In this document: in pieces, positions 1-5,223 of the stretch
Position numbering within the stretch: the stretch's first letter is position 1
Layout of the letters: each line of letters opens with the position of its first letter
From: B13-G4 sp030606805
Lineage (GTDB): Bacteria; Desulfobacterota; Desulfobacteria; Desulfobacterales; ETH-SRB1
Direction: 5' to 3'
Assembly (NCBI GenBank): GCA_030606805.1
Contig: JAUWFS010000127.1
Span: 1 to 9,761, forward strand
DNA: 9,761 bases
Translations under genes and position numbers: made by a program
Notes under the pieces: generated by a model
Told to the model about the DNA's origin: nothing
Database searches by the model: none
Seen by the model: only the letters and a program-made list of their open reading frames with translations

Positions 1-21
1 TTCTATGCTTGATTTATACAT
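1..21 (-). CDS. Start of a further minus-strand gene (partial, 7 codons)
   Basis: An ATG at 21 on the minus strand is preceded by a purine-rich GGTGGTGGG and lies about 20 bases after the stop of the previous minus-strand gene. It reads MYKSSIE and then leaves the window. It would continue the run of tightly packed tiny genes of the left arm. Seven codons show nothing of function, and the call rests only on spacing and the possible ribosome site. Confidence 0.3.
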
Positions 22-40
22 AAACCCACCACCTTACACA

Positions 41-217
41 TCAAGCCTTAATGCTTTCCTTTAAGGTTTTTGCAGCATCTTGTATCTTTTTTGTGTCTAT
101 TCCACCAGGGATATAACTAACACCCGTTTCTTTTATGTATATAAGCTGCAAACACGACAGCTCGTCCATTTTCCGCCGAATTGTTTTTTTTAATCTTTCA
201 AGGTCTTTGTCAGTCAT
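41..217 (-). CDS. Small hypothetical protein, 58 aa, charged helix then glycine turn
   Basis: Not recognised. The ATG at 217 overlaps the stop of the upstream gene in a TAATG arrangement, which indicates translational coupling. The protein starts MTDKDLERLKKTIRRKMDEL, a highly charged amphipathic helix that could be a short coiled coil. A hydrophobic stretch (SCLQLIYI, residues 21-28), a GVSYIPGG turn and a second lysine-rich helix (residues 42-57) follow. There is no zinc site, signal peptide or membrane segment. It is the fifth gene after the repressor in the left operon. Small acidic or helical proteins at such positions in phages are often accessory or anti-defence proteins, but nothing in the sequence shows that here. 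Confidence 0.6.
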   Translation of the reverse strand: MTDKDLERLKKTIRRKMDELSCLQLIYIKETGVSYIPGGIDTKKIQDAAKTLKESIKA

Positions 218-429
218 TAATCACCCGTTTCCGTCCGATCTGGAGGAGGTAAAAATCCCTTCCATTCATATATCCCTCTCAGCCAATCGATCTCATCTTC
301 AACCTCCCTAATTCTACCGTCCAGATGCGTATAAGCCCTTTCTGTTACCAACAGGGCTTTGGTTGCAGAGGTTAATATTTTTAAATGCGCTTGTCTTTTG
401 ATATATCGAGCATCAATTTCGTTCTTCAT
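217..429 (-). CDS. Small hypothetical coiled-coil protein, 70 aa
   Basis: Not recognised. The chosen start is the ATG at 429 because AAAGGA lies 7 bases upstream. A GTG at 453 would add eight residues but lacks a clear ribosome site. The protein begins MKNEIDARYIKRQAHLKIL. Its middle (residues about 25-55) is a charged helix ending EVEDEIDWLRGIYEW with heptad-like spacing, which suggests a coiled coil, and the tail is proline-rich (FLPPPDRTETGD). Its start lies inside the end of the upstream 52-aa gene (17-base overlap) and its stop overlaps the next gene's start, so it is part of one polycistron. No function can be assigned. Confidence 0.65.
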   Translation of the reverse strand: MKNEIDARYIKRQAHLKILTSATKALLVTERAYTHLDGRIREVEDEIDWLRGIYEWKGFLPPPDRTETGD

Positions 430-571
430 CTCGCATCCTTTCCATTTCCGCACCTACGGCCATATTCACCCGCATTAACGTAAAATGCAGGCACGTCACC
501 TTGTCGGGGTGTCCTTCTTCCTCGTCAGACAGTTCGAGGATCAAAGATATAATCTTATCGAGTTTGTTCAT
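413..571 (-). CDS. Small acidic hypothetical protein, 52 aa
   Basis: Not recognised. The ATG at 571 has GAAGAAAG a few bases upstream and lies inside the end of the preceding 51-aa gene (17-base overlap). The protein starts MNKLDKIISLILELSDEEEG and has a methionine-rich second helix (LMRVNMAVGAEMERMRDEE). One cysteine and one histidine (VTCLHF) are too few for a metal site. It looks like two helices joined by a short acidic and histidine/proline turn, typical of small phage accessory proteins. Support comes from coding-like composition, the overlap at both ends and the position in a polycistron. Confidence 0.6.
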   Translation of the reverse strand: MNKLDKIISLILELSDEEEGHPDKVTCLHFTLMRVNMAVGAEMERMRDEERN

Positions 572-710
572 ATGCTTTCTTCATAGTAATTTCATTGGGA
601 CTAAACTCAATCTTTTCACCAGCACGGATAGGACAGGTCGGGACCTTGCCTTCTTTGAGTTGCTGCCGGAGATATTCTTTTGTCGTTAATTTTTCTATGT
701 TTTTTATCAG
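555..710 (-). CDS. Small hypothetical protein, 51 aa, probable CTG start
   Basis: This frame is open from an upstream TAA at 714-716 and has no ATG, GTG or TTG before residue 43. A perfect AAGGAGG (719-725) sits 8 bases before a CTG at 708-710, whose last two bases are the first two of the preceding gene's TGA stop, giving a CTGA overlap like the usual ATGA. I therefore take CTG as the start. The product reads (M)IKNIEKLTTKEYLRQQL, then KEGKVPTCPIRAGEKI, and ends AYEQTR. It is small and basic with one Cys-Pro. The end overlaps the next gene by 17 bases. The frame is well supported by context; the start codon is inference. Confidence 0.55.
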   Translation of the reverse strand: MIKNIEKLTTKEYLRQQLKEGKVPTCPIRAGEKIEFSPNEITMKKAYEQTR

Positions 711-1534
711 GGGTTACGCCTCCTTCCCGCCAAAGCCTCTCCCAGCAACGTTACAGCAACATGCGATACCGGCAGGGACAAATCAACAGCCATACGATAA
801 ACAGCATCCCGGATCTGCGGATATTGTTCTAAGTTTATGTTGATTGTTGTTAGGCAAATATCGTCAGTGGTAGTCATAGGGGCCGAATTCATCTCAGTGG
901 CAACTTTATCCAATGCTTTTGATGGGGTATTTTTGAGCCCGAACTCTCCAACAACCGGATGCTGTATATCGCCCTCTCGCCATCTCTTGTAATGCTGGTC
1001 GCACAGATTCCTTTTGTTGCCTACTTTTTCGCAACCAGGAATCAGACACAAACCCATTTTTTTCAACCGTGACTGTTGCAGCTCTGGCACTGTCATCCTA
1101 TGAAAAGTACCTAAATCCGGATGAAGGATGTCTCCCCTCCTCCACCGCGGGTCCGGTTCTTCAACGACGGATTTATGTCCGTAGCCCTGTAGGGTTAGTC
1201 TTTTTTTCCAGCTTGTTTCGGGCTCTATATGTTTTACTGGTCCAGGTATTTTCTCTATGTCTGTTTCTATTTCTTCGGACTCGTCATCAGTCTCCTCAAA
1301 CTCCAAATTGATACGGTTAACATCAACAGTACCAGTGAACCCAGTATCCAATTCACCATTTTCTGTATCTTCCACTAAATCCTTTCCTTCCGGCACAATA
1401 AAAACCTCTTCTTTTGTCCAGTCACGGTTAGACCTATACGCCTTTAGGCGTTGGCAAGTATCTAAGCACAACCTTTTATCAATCCCGCTCAGATGATTGG
1501 GGCAATCTGTGCAAGGAGATAATGGTTCTAACAT
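707..1534 (-). CDS. Composite zinc-binding protein with probable ribbon-helix-helix C-terminus, 275 aa
   Basis: Three parts are visible. Residues 8-27 carry C8-x2-C11 and C23-x3-C27, a probable zinc site. Residues 55-98 are a very acidic linker. Residues 163-181 hold a second site, C163, C168, C178, H181, followed by HYKRW, a small zinc knuckle seen in phage proteins. The end (about residues 226-270) reads as a strand (TTININLEQ) and two helices with LLGEAL, which fits a CopG/Arc-type ribbon-helix-helix DNA-binding fold. The segment RWRRGDILHPDLGTF (130-144) recurs as RWREGDIQHPVVGEF (184-198), so the middle is an internal duplication whose first copy lost its cysteines. The ATG at 1534 overlaps the upstream stop. 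It is likely a DNA-binding protein; exact role unknown. Confidence 0.75.
   Translation of the reverse strand: MLEPLSPCTDCPNHLSGIDKRLCLDTCQRLKAYRSNRDWTKEEVFIVPEGKDLVEDTENGELDTGFTGTVDVNRINLEFEETDDESEEIETDIEKIPGPVKHIEPETSWKKRLTLQGYGHKSVVEEPDPRWRRGDILHPDLGTFHRMTVPELQQSRLKKMGLCLIPGCEKVGNKRNLCDQHYKRWREGDIQHPVVGEFGLKNTPSKALDKVATEMNSAPMTTTDDICLTTININLEQYPQIRDAVYRMAVDLSLPVSHVAVTLLGEALAGRRRNP
719..725 (-). promoter_or_regulatory. Perfect Shine-Dalgarno sequence ahead of the CTG start
   Basis: AAGGAGG on the minus strand, inside the last codons of the 275-aa gene and 8 bases before the CTG at 710. It is the strongest ribosome site in the left arm, and no standard start codon lies within reach, so it decides the unusual start of the 51-aa gene. 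Confidence 0.65.
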
Positions 1535-1695
1535 TTAGAGACCTCTTTTTTATTATTTCTTAACAGTGTTAATTGATCTAGCGTAAGGTCAATCTGGTGG
1601 CCTTCGTCATAATAATATTTTTGGCCACAGTTAGGACATGTGCCTTCGCCATAATCCTCAATTTTAAAAACTTTATGACATATCCAACATTGCAT
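1528..1695 (-). CDS. Small zinc-ribbon protein, 55 aa
   Basis: It starts MQCWICHKVFKIEDYGEG and continues TCPNCGQKYYYDEGHQ. C3-x2-C6 and C20-x2-C23 form a classic four-cysteine zinc ribbon, as in many small nucleic-acid or protein-binding adaptors. The second half (residues 34-50) is a leucine-rich helix, LTLDQLTLLRNN. AAAAGG lies upstream of the ATG, 12 bases after the HTH repressor's stop, and the last codons overlap the start of the 275-aa gene by 7 bases. It therefore sits second in the repressor operon and is probably co-expressed with it. The zinc ribbon is clear; the partner is not known. Confidence 0.75.
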   Translation of the reverse strand: MQCWICHKVFKIEDYGEGTCPNCGQKYYYDEGHQIDLTLDQLTLLRNNKKEVSKC

Positions 1696-1707
1696 TTTTA
1701 TAACCTT

Positions 1708-1917
1708 TTAAAACAATTCCTTTTGAGGGATGCGTAAAATTTTAGATAAATTTTGTTTTTCTTCTACGGTTGGCCTTAATTTCTGGTTAACGATCCGACA
1801 AAAACGAGTTCTCTCTATTCCCGCTTTTTTGGCAAGCTCATATGCCCGCCATCCCTTAAGTTTGTAAGCAATTAATAATTTTGCATTTAAAGTACGCATA
1901 GTATATTTATCTCCCAT
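1708..1917 (-). CDS. XRE-family HTH transcriptional regulator (probable phage repressor), 69 aa
   Basis: A single-domain Cro/C1-type helix-turn-helix protein. The five-helix pattern is visible: LLIAYKLKGWRAYELAKKAG (helices 1-2), IERTRFCRIVNQK (recognition helix 3, residues 34-46), LRPTVEEKQNLSKILRIP (helices 4-5). There is no C-terminal cleavage or dimerisation domain, so it is more Cro-like in size than lambda CI. Two starts are possible. ATG 1917 lies at the predicted transcription start of its promoter and would be leaderless. ATG 1899 (residue 7) has GGGAG 11 bases upstream. The intergenic position between divergent promoters suggests it binds there and controls both arms, including itself. 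Confidence 0.85.
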   Translation of the reverse strand: MGDKYTMRTLNAKLLIAYKLKGWRAYELAKKAGIERTRFCRIVNQKLRPTVEEKQNLSKILRIPQKELF

Positions 1918-1953
1918 AAATTGTGATATAAATTAAACCAATCCTAAAGTCAA
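1918..1953 (-). promoter_or_regulatory. Sigma70-type promoter for the leftward operon
   Basis: On the minus strand TTGACT (1948-1953) is followed by a 17-base spacer and TATATC (1925-1930). Transcription should start about 1918, one base before the ATG at 1917. The resulting message would have essentially no 5' leader, as for lambda cI transcribed from PRM. Confidence 0.65.
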
Positions 1954-1974
1954 GAAAAAAATTGAAATAAAAAA

Positions 1975-1988
1975 TGCACAAAATTGCA
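1975..1988. promoter_or_regulatory. Candidate operator, short inverted repeat TGCA-N6-TGCA
   Basis: TGCACAAAATTGCA lies between the two divergent promoters, just upstream of the rightward -35 box. The half-sites are only 4 bp and the region is AT-rich, so this is a weak candidate. A second inverted pair, AGCTT (1994-1998) and AAGCT (2011-2015), spans the rightward promoter spacer. Confidence 0.3.
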
Positions 1989-1996
1989 AAAAAAGC

Positions 1997-2025
1997 TTGA
2001 CACCTTTTTTAAGCTATGCTAAAAA
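1997..2025 (+). promoter_or_regulatory. Sigma70-type promoter for the rightward operon
   Basis: Consensus TTGACA (1997-2002), 17-base spacer and TAAAAA (2020-2025) with a TG at 2017-2018 giving an extended -10. Transcription should start near 2031-2032, at the ATG of the 28-aa peptide at 2031. It is the only strong rightward promoter I see, so it probably drives the whole early operon. Confidence 0.7.
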
Positions 2026-2030
2026 GCGAC

Positions 2031-2117
2031 ATGACTAAAAATAAAAACAAACAACACAATAAGATCAGAGCCAAAAAGTCTCGACAAGCCCGTAGGAAAA
2101 ATCGAAGGAAAAAATAA
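2031..2117 (+). CDS. Tiny Lys/Arg-rich peptide, 28 aa, probably leaderless
   Basis: ATG at 2031 lies at the predicted transcription start, and no ribosome site precedes it. The peptide starts MTKNKNKQHNK and ends in a dense basic run (RQARRKNRRKK). Fifteen of 28 residues are Lys or Arg and none is acidic. The stop abuts the ATG of the next gene (TAAATG), and the next gene's ribosome site (AAGGA) lies in its last codons. It could be a nucleic-acid-binding or ribosome-binding peptide, or merely a leader ORF that couples translation to the next gene. The sequence does not settle which. Confidence 0.45.
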   Translation: MTKNKNKQHNKIRAKKSRQARRKNRRKK

Positions 2118-2318
2118 ATGTCTGACGTATTCATAATAAATGATGGTAGCGCAGCTACAGAAATCATTACTGGAACGGCGGATACTATTTTGTTTCAAGA
2201 GTATATAACCAGTATGAATAAAACCAAACATAAAATTGAACAATTATCTTTACCAAAAAAACGGAATAAAAGAAGACGGCATAAATCATATTTTGGCAAG
2301 TCTTATGAGCAGGAATAG
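2118..2318 (+). CDS. Hypothetical early protein, 66 aa
   Basis: Not recognised. AAGGA lies 8 bases before the ATG. The first half is mildly acidic and strand-rich (MSDVFIINDGSAATEIITGT, then ADTILFQEYI). The second half is strongly basic (PKKRNKRRRHKSYFGK), so the protein could bind nucleic acid through its tail. It is the first gene with a normal ribosome site in the rightward operon and overlaps the HNH gene by 14 bases. Position next to the repressor is where phages often keep Cro-like or accessory regulators, but no HTH can be made out. Confidence 0.6.
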   Translation: MSDVFIINDGSAATEIITGTADTILFQEYITSMNKTKHKIEQLSLPKKRNKRRRHKSYFGKSYEQE

Positions 2319-3024
2319 GCGATTGGGCAGAAATCAGAAAATTAAGCACAAATTCATAGACGGGGTTGAGCTAAAATGGTGTGGCCCATGCAAGCGTTGG
2401 CTTCTATTGGATAAATTTCCTAAAAACATATCACGATGGGACGGGCTTCGCTTTGAATGTAGAAACTGTAGTAAGGATTATGAGAATAATAAAATCGCAA
2501 AGCAAAAAAAAAGGATCCGAGGCAAGAAGTGGCGTCTGGATAATCCAGGATATAGTGGAAAACATTATCGTGCTAATCTTAAAAAAGCAAGAGCATATCA
2601 TAAACAGTGGAAAATAAATAATCCAGAAAAATTCAAAGAAATGGCGAGAAAAAGTGACAGGAAGCGTTATTCTACCCTACAAGGAAGGCTCGCTTGTATC
2701 ATGAGGAATGCGCTGAACATGTGCCTTAAAAAGGGCAAGGAAAGAAAACCTACTTTCGAGATTTTGGGTTATACTGCCGAGCAATTAATAAGACGCTTAA
2801 CAAAAACCATGCCCAATGGCTATGTATGGGACGATTATATGACAGGAAAATTACACCTTGATCATATTGTTCCAATCTCGGTATTTAATTTTCAAAAACC
2901 AGAAGATAATGACTTTAAACGATGTTGGGCATTGAAAAATTTGCAATTGCTTCCAGCGCAAGAAAACAGAATAAAACACAACAAAATAAATAAACATTTC
3001 CAGCCGTCGTTAATCTTTAGTTGA
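2305..3024 (+). CDS. HNH endonuclease with N-terminal zinc finger, 239 aa
   Basis: The C-terminal HNH (beta-beta-alpha metal) nuclease core is clear: HLDHIVPISVF (H184, D186, H187), then WALKNLQLLPAQEN (N212, N221) with a final RIKHNK. The N-terminus has a four-cysteine site, C26-x2-C29 and C52-x2-C55. The middle is a long Lys/Arg-rich helical region likely to contact DNA. Such nucleases cut double-stranded DNA with one divalent metal and occur as free-standing homing enzymes or as phage genes. I chose the ATG at 2305, 14 bases inside the upstream gene's end. A TTG at 2236 would add 23 residues but has no ribosome site. The early position argues against the terminase-linked packaging HNH type. 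Confidence 0.85.
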   Translation: MSRNRRLGRNQKIKHKFIDGVELKWCGPCKRWLLLDKFPKNISRWDGLRFECRNCSKDYENNKIAKQKKRIRGKKWRLDNPGYSGKHYRANLKKARAYHKQWKINNPEKFKEMARKSDRKRYSTLQGRLACIMRNALNMCLKKGKERKPTFEILGYTAEQLIRRLTKTMPNGYVWDDYMTGKLHLDHIVPISVFNFQKPEDNDFKRCWALKNLQLLPAQENRIKHNKINKHFQPSLIFS

Positions 3025-3042
3025 ACAAAAACCAGTAACGAA

Positions 3043-3405
3043 ATGAGACAACACGTTCACAAAAAAGCCGAAAAATATAGAATCAAAACCGGCCAAATGG
3101 GTTCGACCAGGGCCGACGGTAACAACGGAACCTTCAAGATTCCTTCACCGGTTCGAAAGCAGGATATCCTTTACGTTGTCGCTTCAGACGGTGGAGCGTG
3201 GGATCACTGTTCAGTTTCTCTTAAAATACGAACGCCTACATGGAAAGAGCTGTGCTTCATAAAAGATCTGTTTTGGGAACCGGAAGAAACGGTTATCCAA
3301 TATCATCCGCCTGCATCAAAATATATTAATCAACATTATTTTGTGCTACATCTCTGGAGACCGCAGAAAATAGATATACCGATGCCGCCGATAAACTTTG
3401 TATGA
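3043..3405 (+). CDS. DUF7694-like phage protein, 120 aa
   Basis: The pattern matches, from memory, a small phage and prophage family of unknown function (DUF7694). It has a GDNGxF-like DGNNGTFKIP turn (residues 25-34) and ASDGGAWDHCSVSL (47-60). RTPTWKELCFIKDLFWEPEE follows (63-82), then QYHPP (86-90) and a LHLWRPQ and MPPINFV end. The Asp, His and Trp residues in these blocks are the conserved ones. The family is usually found among phage early or replication genes; its reaction is not known. The start ATG at 3043 has only a poor ribosome site, and M19 is a possible alternative. The stop overlaps the next gene region. Confidence 0.7.
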   Translation: MRQHVHKKAEKYRIKTGQMGSTRADGNNGTFKIPSPVRKQDILYVVASDGGAWDHCSVSLKIRTPTWKELCFIKDLFWEPEETVIQYHPPASKYINQHYFVLHLWRPQKIDIPMPPINFV

Positions 3406-3413
3406 GGATGGCC

Positions 3414-3590
3414 ATGTCGAATAAAAGCCACAAAATTATATTAAACTGCAAAAGATGTAAGGGGTCTGGGATTATCAATAAGAAAATATGCCCCGAATGC
3501 GACGGGAAGGGATACCGCACCATGGACAAGCAGGTATATTATCGGCAGCTAATAATGGAGCAGAAGGCAAGAAAGGAGTTAGAAAAGTGA
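3414..3590 (+). CDS. Mini DnaJ-type zinc-finger protein, 58 aa
   Basis: Two CxxCxGxG motifs are visible, CKRCKGSG (from C12) and CPECDGKG (from C26), the repeat unit of the DnaJ/Hsp40 cysteine-rich domain. DnaJ has four such repeats making two zinc sites; here two repeats make one. There is no J domain, so it is not a co-chaperone in the DnaJ sense. Small single-site versions are widespread in phages and probably act as RNA, DNA or protein-binding adaptors. A charged helix (residues 40-58) follows. I chose ATG 3414, with GAGG six bases upstream, over ATG 3402, which overlaps the previous stop but has no ribosome site. Confidence 0.75.
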   Translation: MSNKSHKIILNCKRCKGSGIINKKICPECDGKGYRTMDKQVYYRQLIMEQKARKELEK

Positions 3591-3829
3591 AAATTGCAAA
3601 CGATTATAAAAAGATTTTTCTTGGGGAAAATGCACAAATCGAAGGCTTAATAAAAATAACCATAGAGGGGCTTGCCGCTGATAAAGTTTCTGTAAGGGTT
3701 GACCTGATCGACAACGACGGAATAGAACTTGTTCGTTTCGGGCCAGCAAAAGTGGATATTGGTGGGAACCTGACATTGGAACATGTAAAAATGGTAAGCG
3801 ATATTAAAATTGAAAGACCAGGGTTTTAG
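3587..3829 (+). CDS. Hypothetical beta-rich protein, 80 aa
   Basis: Not recognised. GTG at 3587 overlaps the upstream stop (GTGA) and has AAGGAG 8 bases before it, so I take it as the start. An upstream ATG at 3488 would run through the previous gene in another frame. The protein is nearly all alternating strands: AQIEGLIKITIEGL (16-29), KVSVRVDLID (33-42), GIELVRFGPAKVDIGG (45-60) and LEHVKMVSDIKIERPGF (64-80). It resembles a small beta-barrel or sandwich. Strand order faintly recalls CsrA, but the CsrA signature residues are absent. Function unknown. Confidence 0.65.
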   Translation: MKIANDYKKIFLGENAQIEGLIKITIEGLAADKVSVRVDLIDNDGIELVRFGPAKVDIGGNLTLEHVKMVSDIKIERPGF

Positions 3830-3840
3830 GGGGACTAAAA

Positions 3841-3966
3841 ATGGATAGTAAATATAAGAAATGGTGGCTTTATTTTTGGCACCCGAACAGTGGGCTACTG
3901 GGTGGTATGCTTACGGGGATAATTGTTTTTATTTTTTTATGGAGCATTATTTTTTTATTGCGATAG
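3841..3966 (+). CDS. Single-span membrane peptide, 41 aa
   Basis: AGGGGG lies 7 bases before the ATG, an excellent ribosome site. The product has a basic, aromatic N-terminus (MDSKYKKWWLYFWHPN) and one long hydrophobic segment, residues 19-40 (LLGGMLTGIIVFIFLWSIIF), ending LLR and a stop. It should cross the inner membrane once, with the lysine-rich N-terminus inside by the positive-inside rule. It could be an accessory membrane protein, such as a superinfection-exclusion or host-modifying peptide. No family is recognised. It overlaps no neighbour, and the next gene starts 26 bases on. Confidence 0.65.
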   Translation: MDSKYKKWWLYFWHPNSGLLGGMLTGIIVFIFLWSIIFLLR

Positions 3967-3992
3967 TGAATTACAGGAAAGGGAATAGAGAT

Positions 3993-5030
3993 ATGAGCAA
4001 ACAGGAAGGTAATTCAATAAGTAAAGAACTGGAGCTTGCTAAAAAGCAAGGCGCTAATTTATTAATGCCGACAACCAGCATACACGGACTGTCTGAGTTT
4101 ATGTCTCCAGTCGTTGAGTCTGTATATCTCTCCGTAAGGCCTGAAGACGGAGATGTGTATGCTGAAAAATCAGCCGCCGACACTAAATTCAGGGTTACAG
4201 CCCAAGGACTTCGCAAGCTGGCTGTATGCGCAGGAATTATCTGGCACCCCACCGCTTGCCATCGTACCGACAATCGTAATGACAGAGATTATGTATCTTA
4301 CCAAAGCGTCGGTGGTATAAAGAAAAACGATGGGAGTCTTGTGTATTGGAAGGGGGAGTATGACCTTGACTTCGAGGTAGTGGAAGAAGAGTTGAGAGAA
4401 CTCCATTATAACAAGTCAAAAAACTGGCACAAATCGGATGAAGAAAAACAGGCGTACATTGAATCAAGCGTACGTCGCGACATGATATTCAAGCGCAAAC
4501 ACAAAATAAAGCTGGCCGAAACCGGAGCGGCAAATCGTGTCATTCGAGCAATCCTTGGACTTAAGTCAGCATACACAAAGGCTGAACTGGCTAAACCATT
4601 TACGCTTATACGCATTGTGTTTAAGCCAGACTATAACGATCCTGAAGTTAAGCGACAAGTTACAGCCGCAGCTATCAGCGCGATGACTGGTATTTATGGC
4701 AATCAGCCTTCGCCATTAGCACCACCCATAGATATACCGCCAGAGGATTTCCACGAAGTCCCGCCCGACGACGGAGATCCGCCTCCGCCCGATGATGATC
4801 AAACACCGGAAGAGGAGGAAGAGCCGGAATCCCCGACCGCCAAGGAAGTTTTTAAAGACTTATCCGCAAAAGAACAAGTCGAAACATTAACACAGATGGC
4901 GGTTAAGAAGGGCTATGAACCCAAACAGCCTATAAAGAACTTGGGGCCGAAGGATAGGTTGAGTTTTTTCGCAGCGCTGGAACAAATGCCGGATGTTGAG
5001 TCTACGCCGGAAGAAGATATACCTTTTTGA
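3993..5030 (+). CDS. Probable recombination/ssDNA-associated protein with SSB-like C-terminal tail, 345 aa
   Basis: Start chosen at ATG 3993 (GGAAAGGG upstream); an ATG at 3861 would run through the membrane peptide. The N-terminal body (1-225) has a conserved-looking core: YAEKS..FRVTAQGLRKLAVCAGIIW (56-84), a strand region to about 130, then a basic helix, KRKHKIKLAETGAANRVIR (167-185), AILGLKSAYT and KPF. The pairing of a helical basic K-A-E-T-x-A-x-x-R segment with upstream strands recalls phage annealing proteins of the RecT/Sak type, but I cannot prove homology. Residues 240-283 are a proline/acid linker. The last residues, EEDIPF, match the acidic tip of SSB (DDIPF). Neighbours (SbcD-like, SSB, SbcC-like) support a recombination role. 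Confidence 0.7.
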   Translation: MSKQEGNSISKELELAKKQGANLLMPTTSIHGLSEFMSPVVESVYLSVRPEDGDVYAEKSAADTKFRVTAQGLRKLAVCAGIIWHPTACHRTDNRNDRDYVSYQSVGGIKKNDGSLVYWKGEYDLDFEVVEEELRELHYNKSKNWHKSDEEKQAYIESSVRRDMIFKRKHKIKLAETGAANRVIRAILGLKSAYTKAELAKPFTLIRIVFKPDYNDPEVKRQVTAAAISAMTGIYGNQPSPLAPPIDIPPEDFHEVPPDDGDPPPPDDDQTPEEEEEPESPTAKEVFKDLSAKEQVETLTQMAVKKGYEPKQPIKNLGPKDRLSFFAALEQMPDVESTPEEDIPF

Positions 5031-5031
5031 T

Positions 5032-5223
5032 ATGAGATGCCCAAAATGCGGTCACGAAAAACAAAAGGTATATGACACCCGTCCTTTTGGAGAAGAGACA
5101 TATCGGCGGCGGTTGTGCCTGGGGTGCGGACTCAAGTTTATAACCTACGAGAGGGCTGAAGAGGCTGGTAGTAATAGGGTGTTTGTCAGAAAGCGTCGAA
5201 AGAGAAAGGAAACAGCAACATGA
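5032..5223 (+). CDS. Stand-alone NrdR-type zinc ribbon, 63 aa
   Basis: MRCPKCGHEKQKVYDTRPF followed by YRRRLCLGCGLKFITYERAE matches the N-terminal zinc ribbon of NrdR, the bacterial repressor of ribonucleotide reductase genes, with C3, C6, C31 and C34 as ligands. NrdR is normally about 150 aa, with an ATP-cone that senses ATP/dATP. Here that domain is missing, and a basic tail (VFVRKRRKRKETAT) takes its place. The ATG lies two bases after the previous stop, with no strong ribosome site, so it is probably coupled. It overlaps the nuclease gene by ATGA. It may bind DNA without nucleotide control; what it regulates, host or phage, is inference. Confidence 0.75.
   Translation: MRCPKCGHEKQKVYDTRPFGEETYRRRLCLGCGLKFITYERAEEAGSNRVFVRKRRKRKETAT

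Noticed and set aside
1069..1496. Plus-strand ORFs of about 80 aa within the 275-aa gene
   Set aside because: They are antisense to a well-supported gene and show biased serine-rich translations of the acidic linker with no ribosome sites.
2236..2304. TTG start for the HNH gene giving 262 aa
   Set aside because: No ribosome site precedes it and it would overlap the upstream gene by 83 bases; ATG 2305 gives a shorter overlap and keeps all domains.
3587..3829. Possible CsrA-like RNA-binding protein
   Set aside because: The short strands and GENAQIEGLIKITIEG loosely recall CsrA, but the CsrA N-terminus (MLVLSRK), the LGI and AP signatures and the R-E-E-I end are absent.
3861..3992. Upstream extension of the 345-aa protein
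   Set aside because: It reads through the membrane peptide gene in another frame; ATG 3993 has a better ribosome site.
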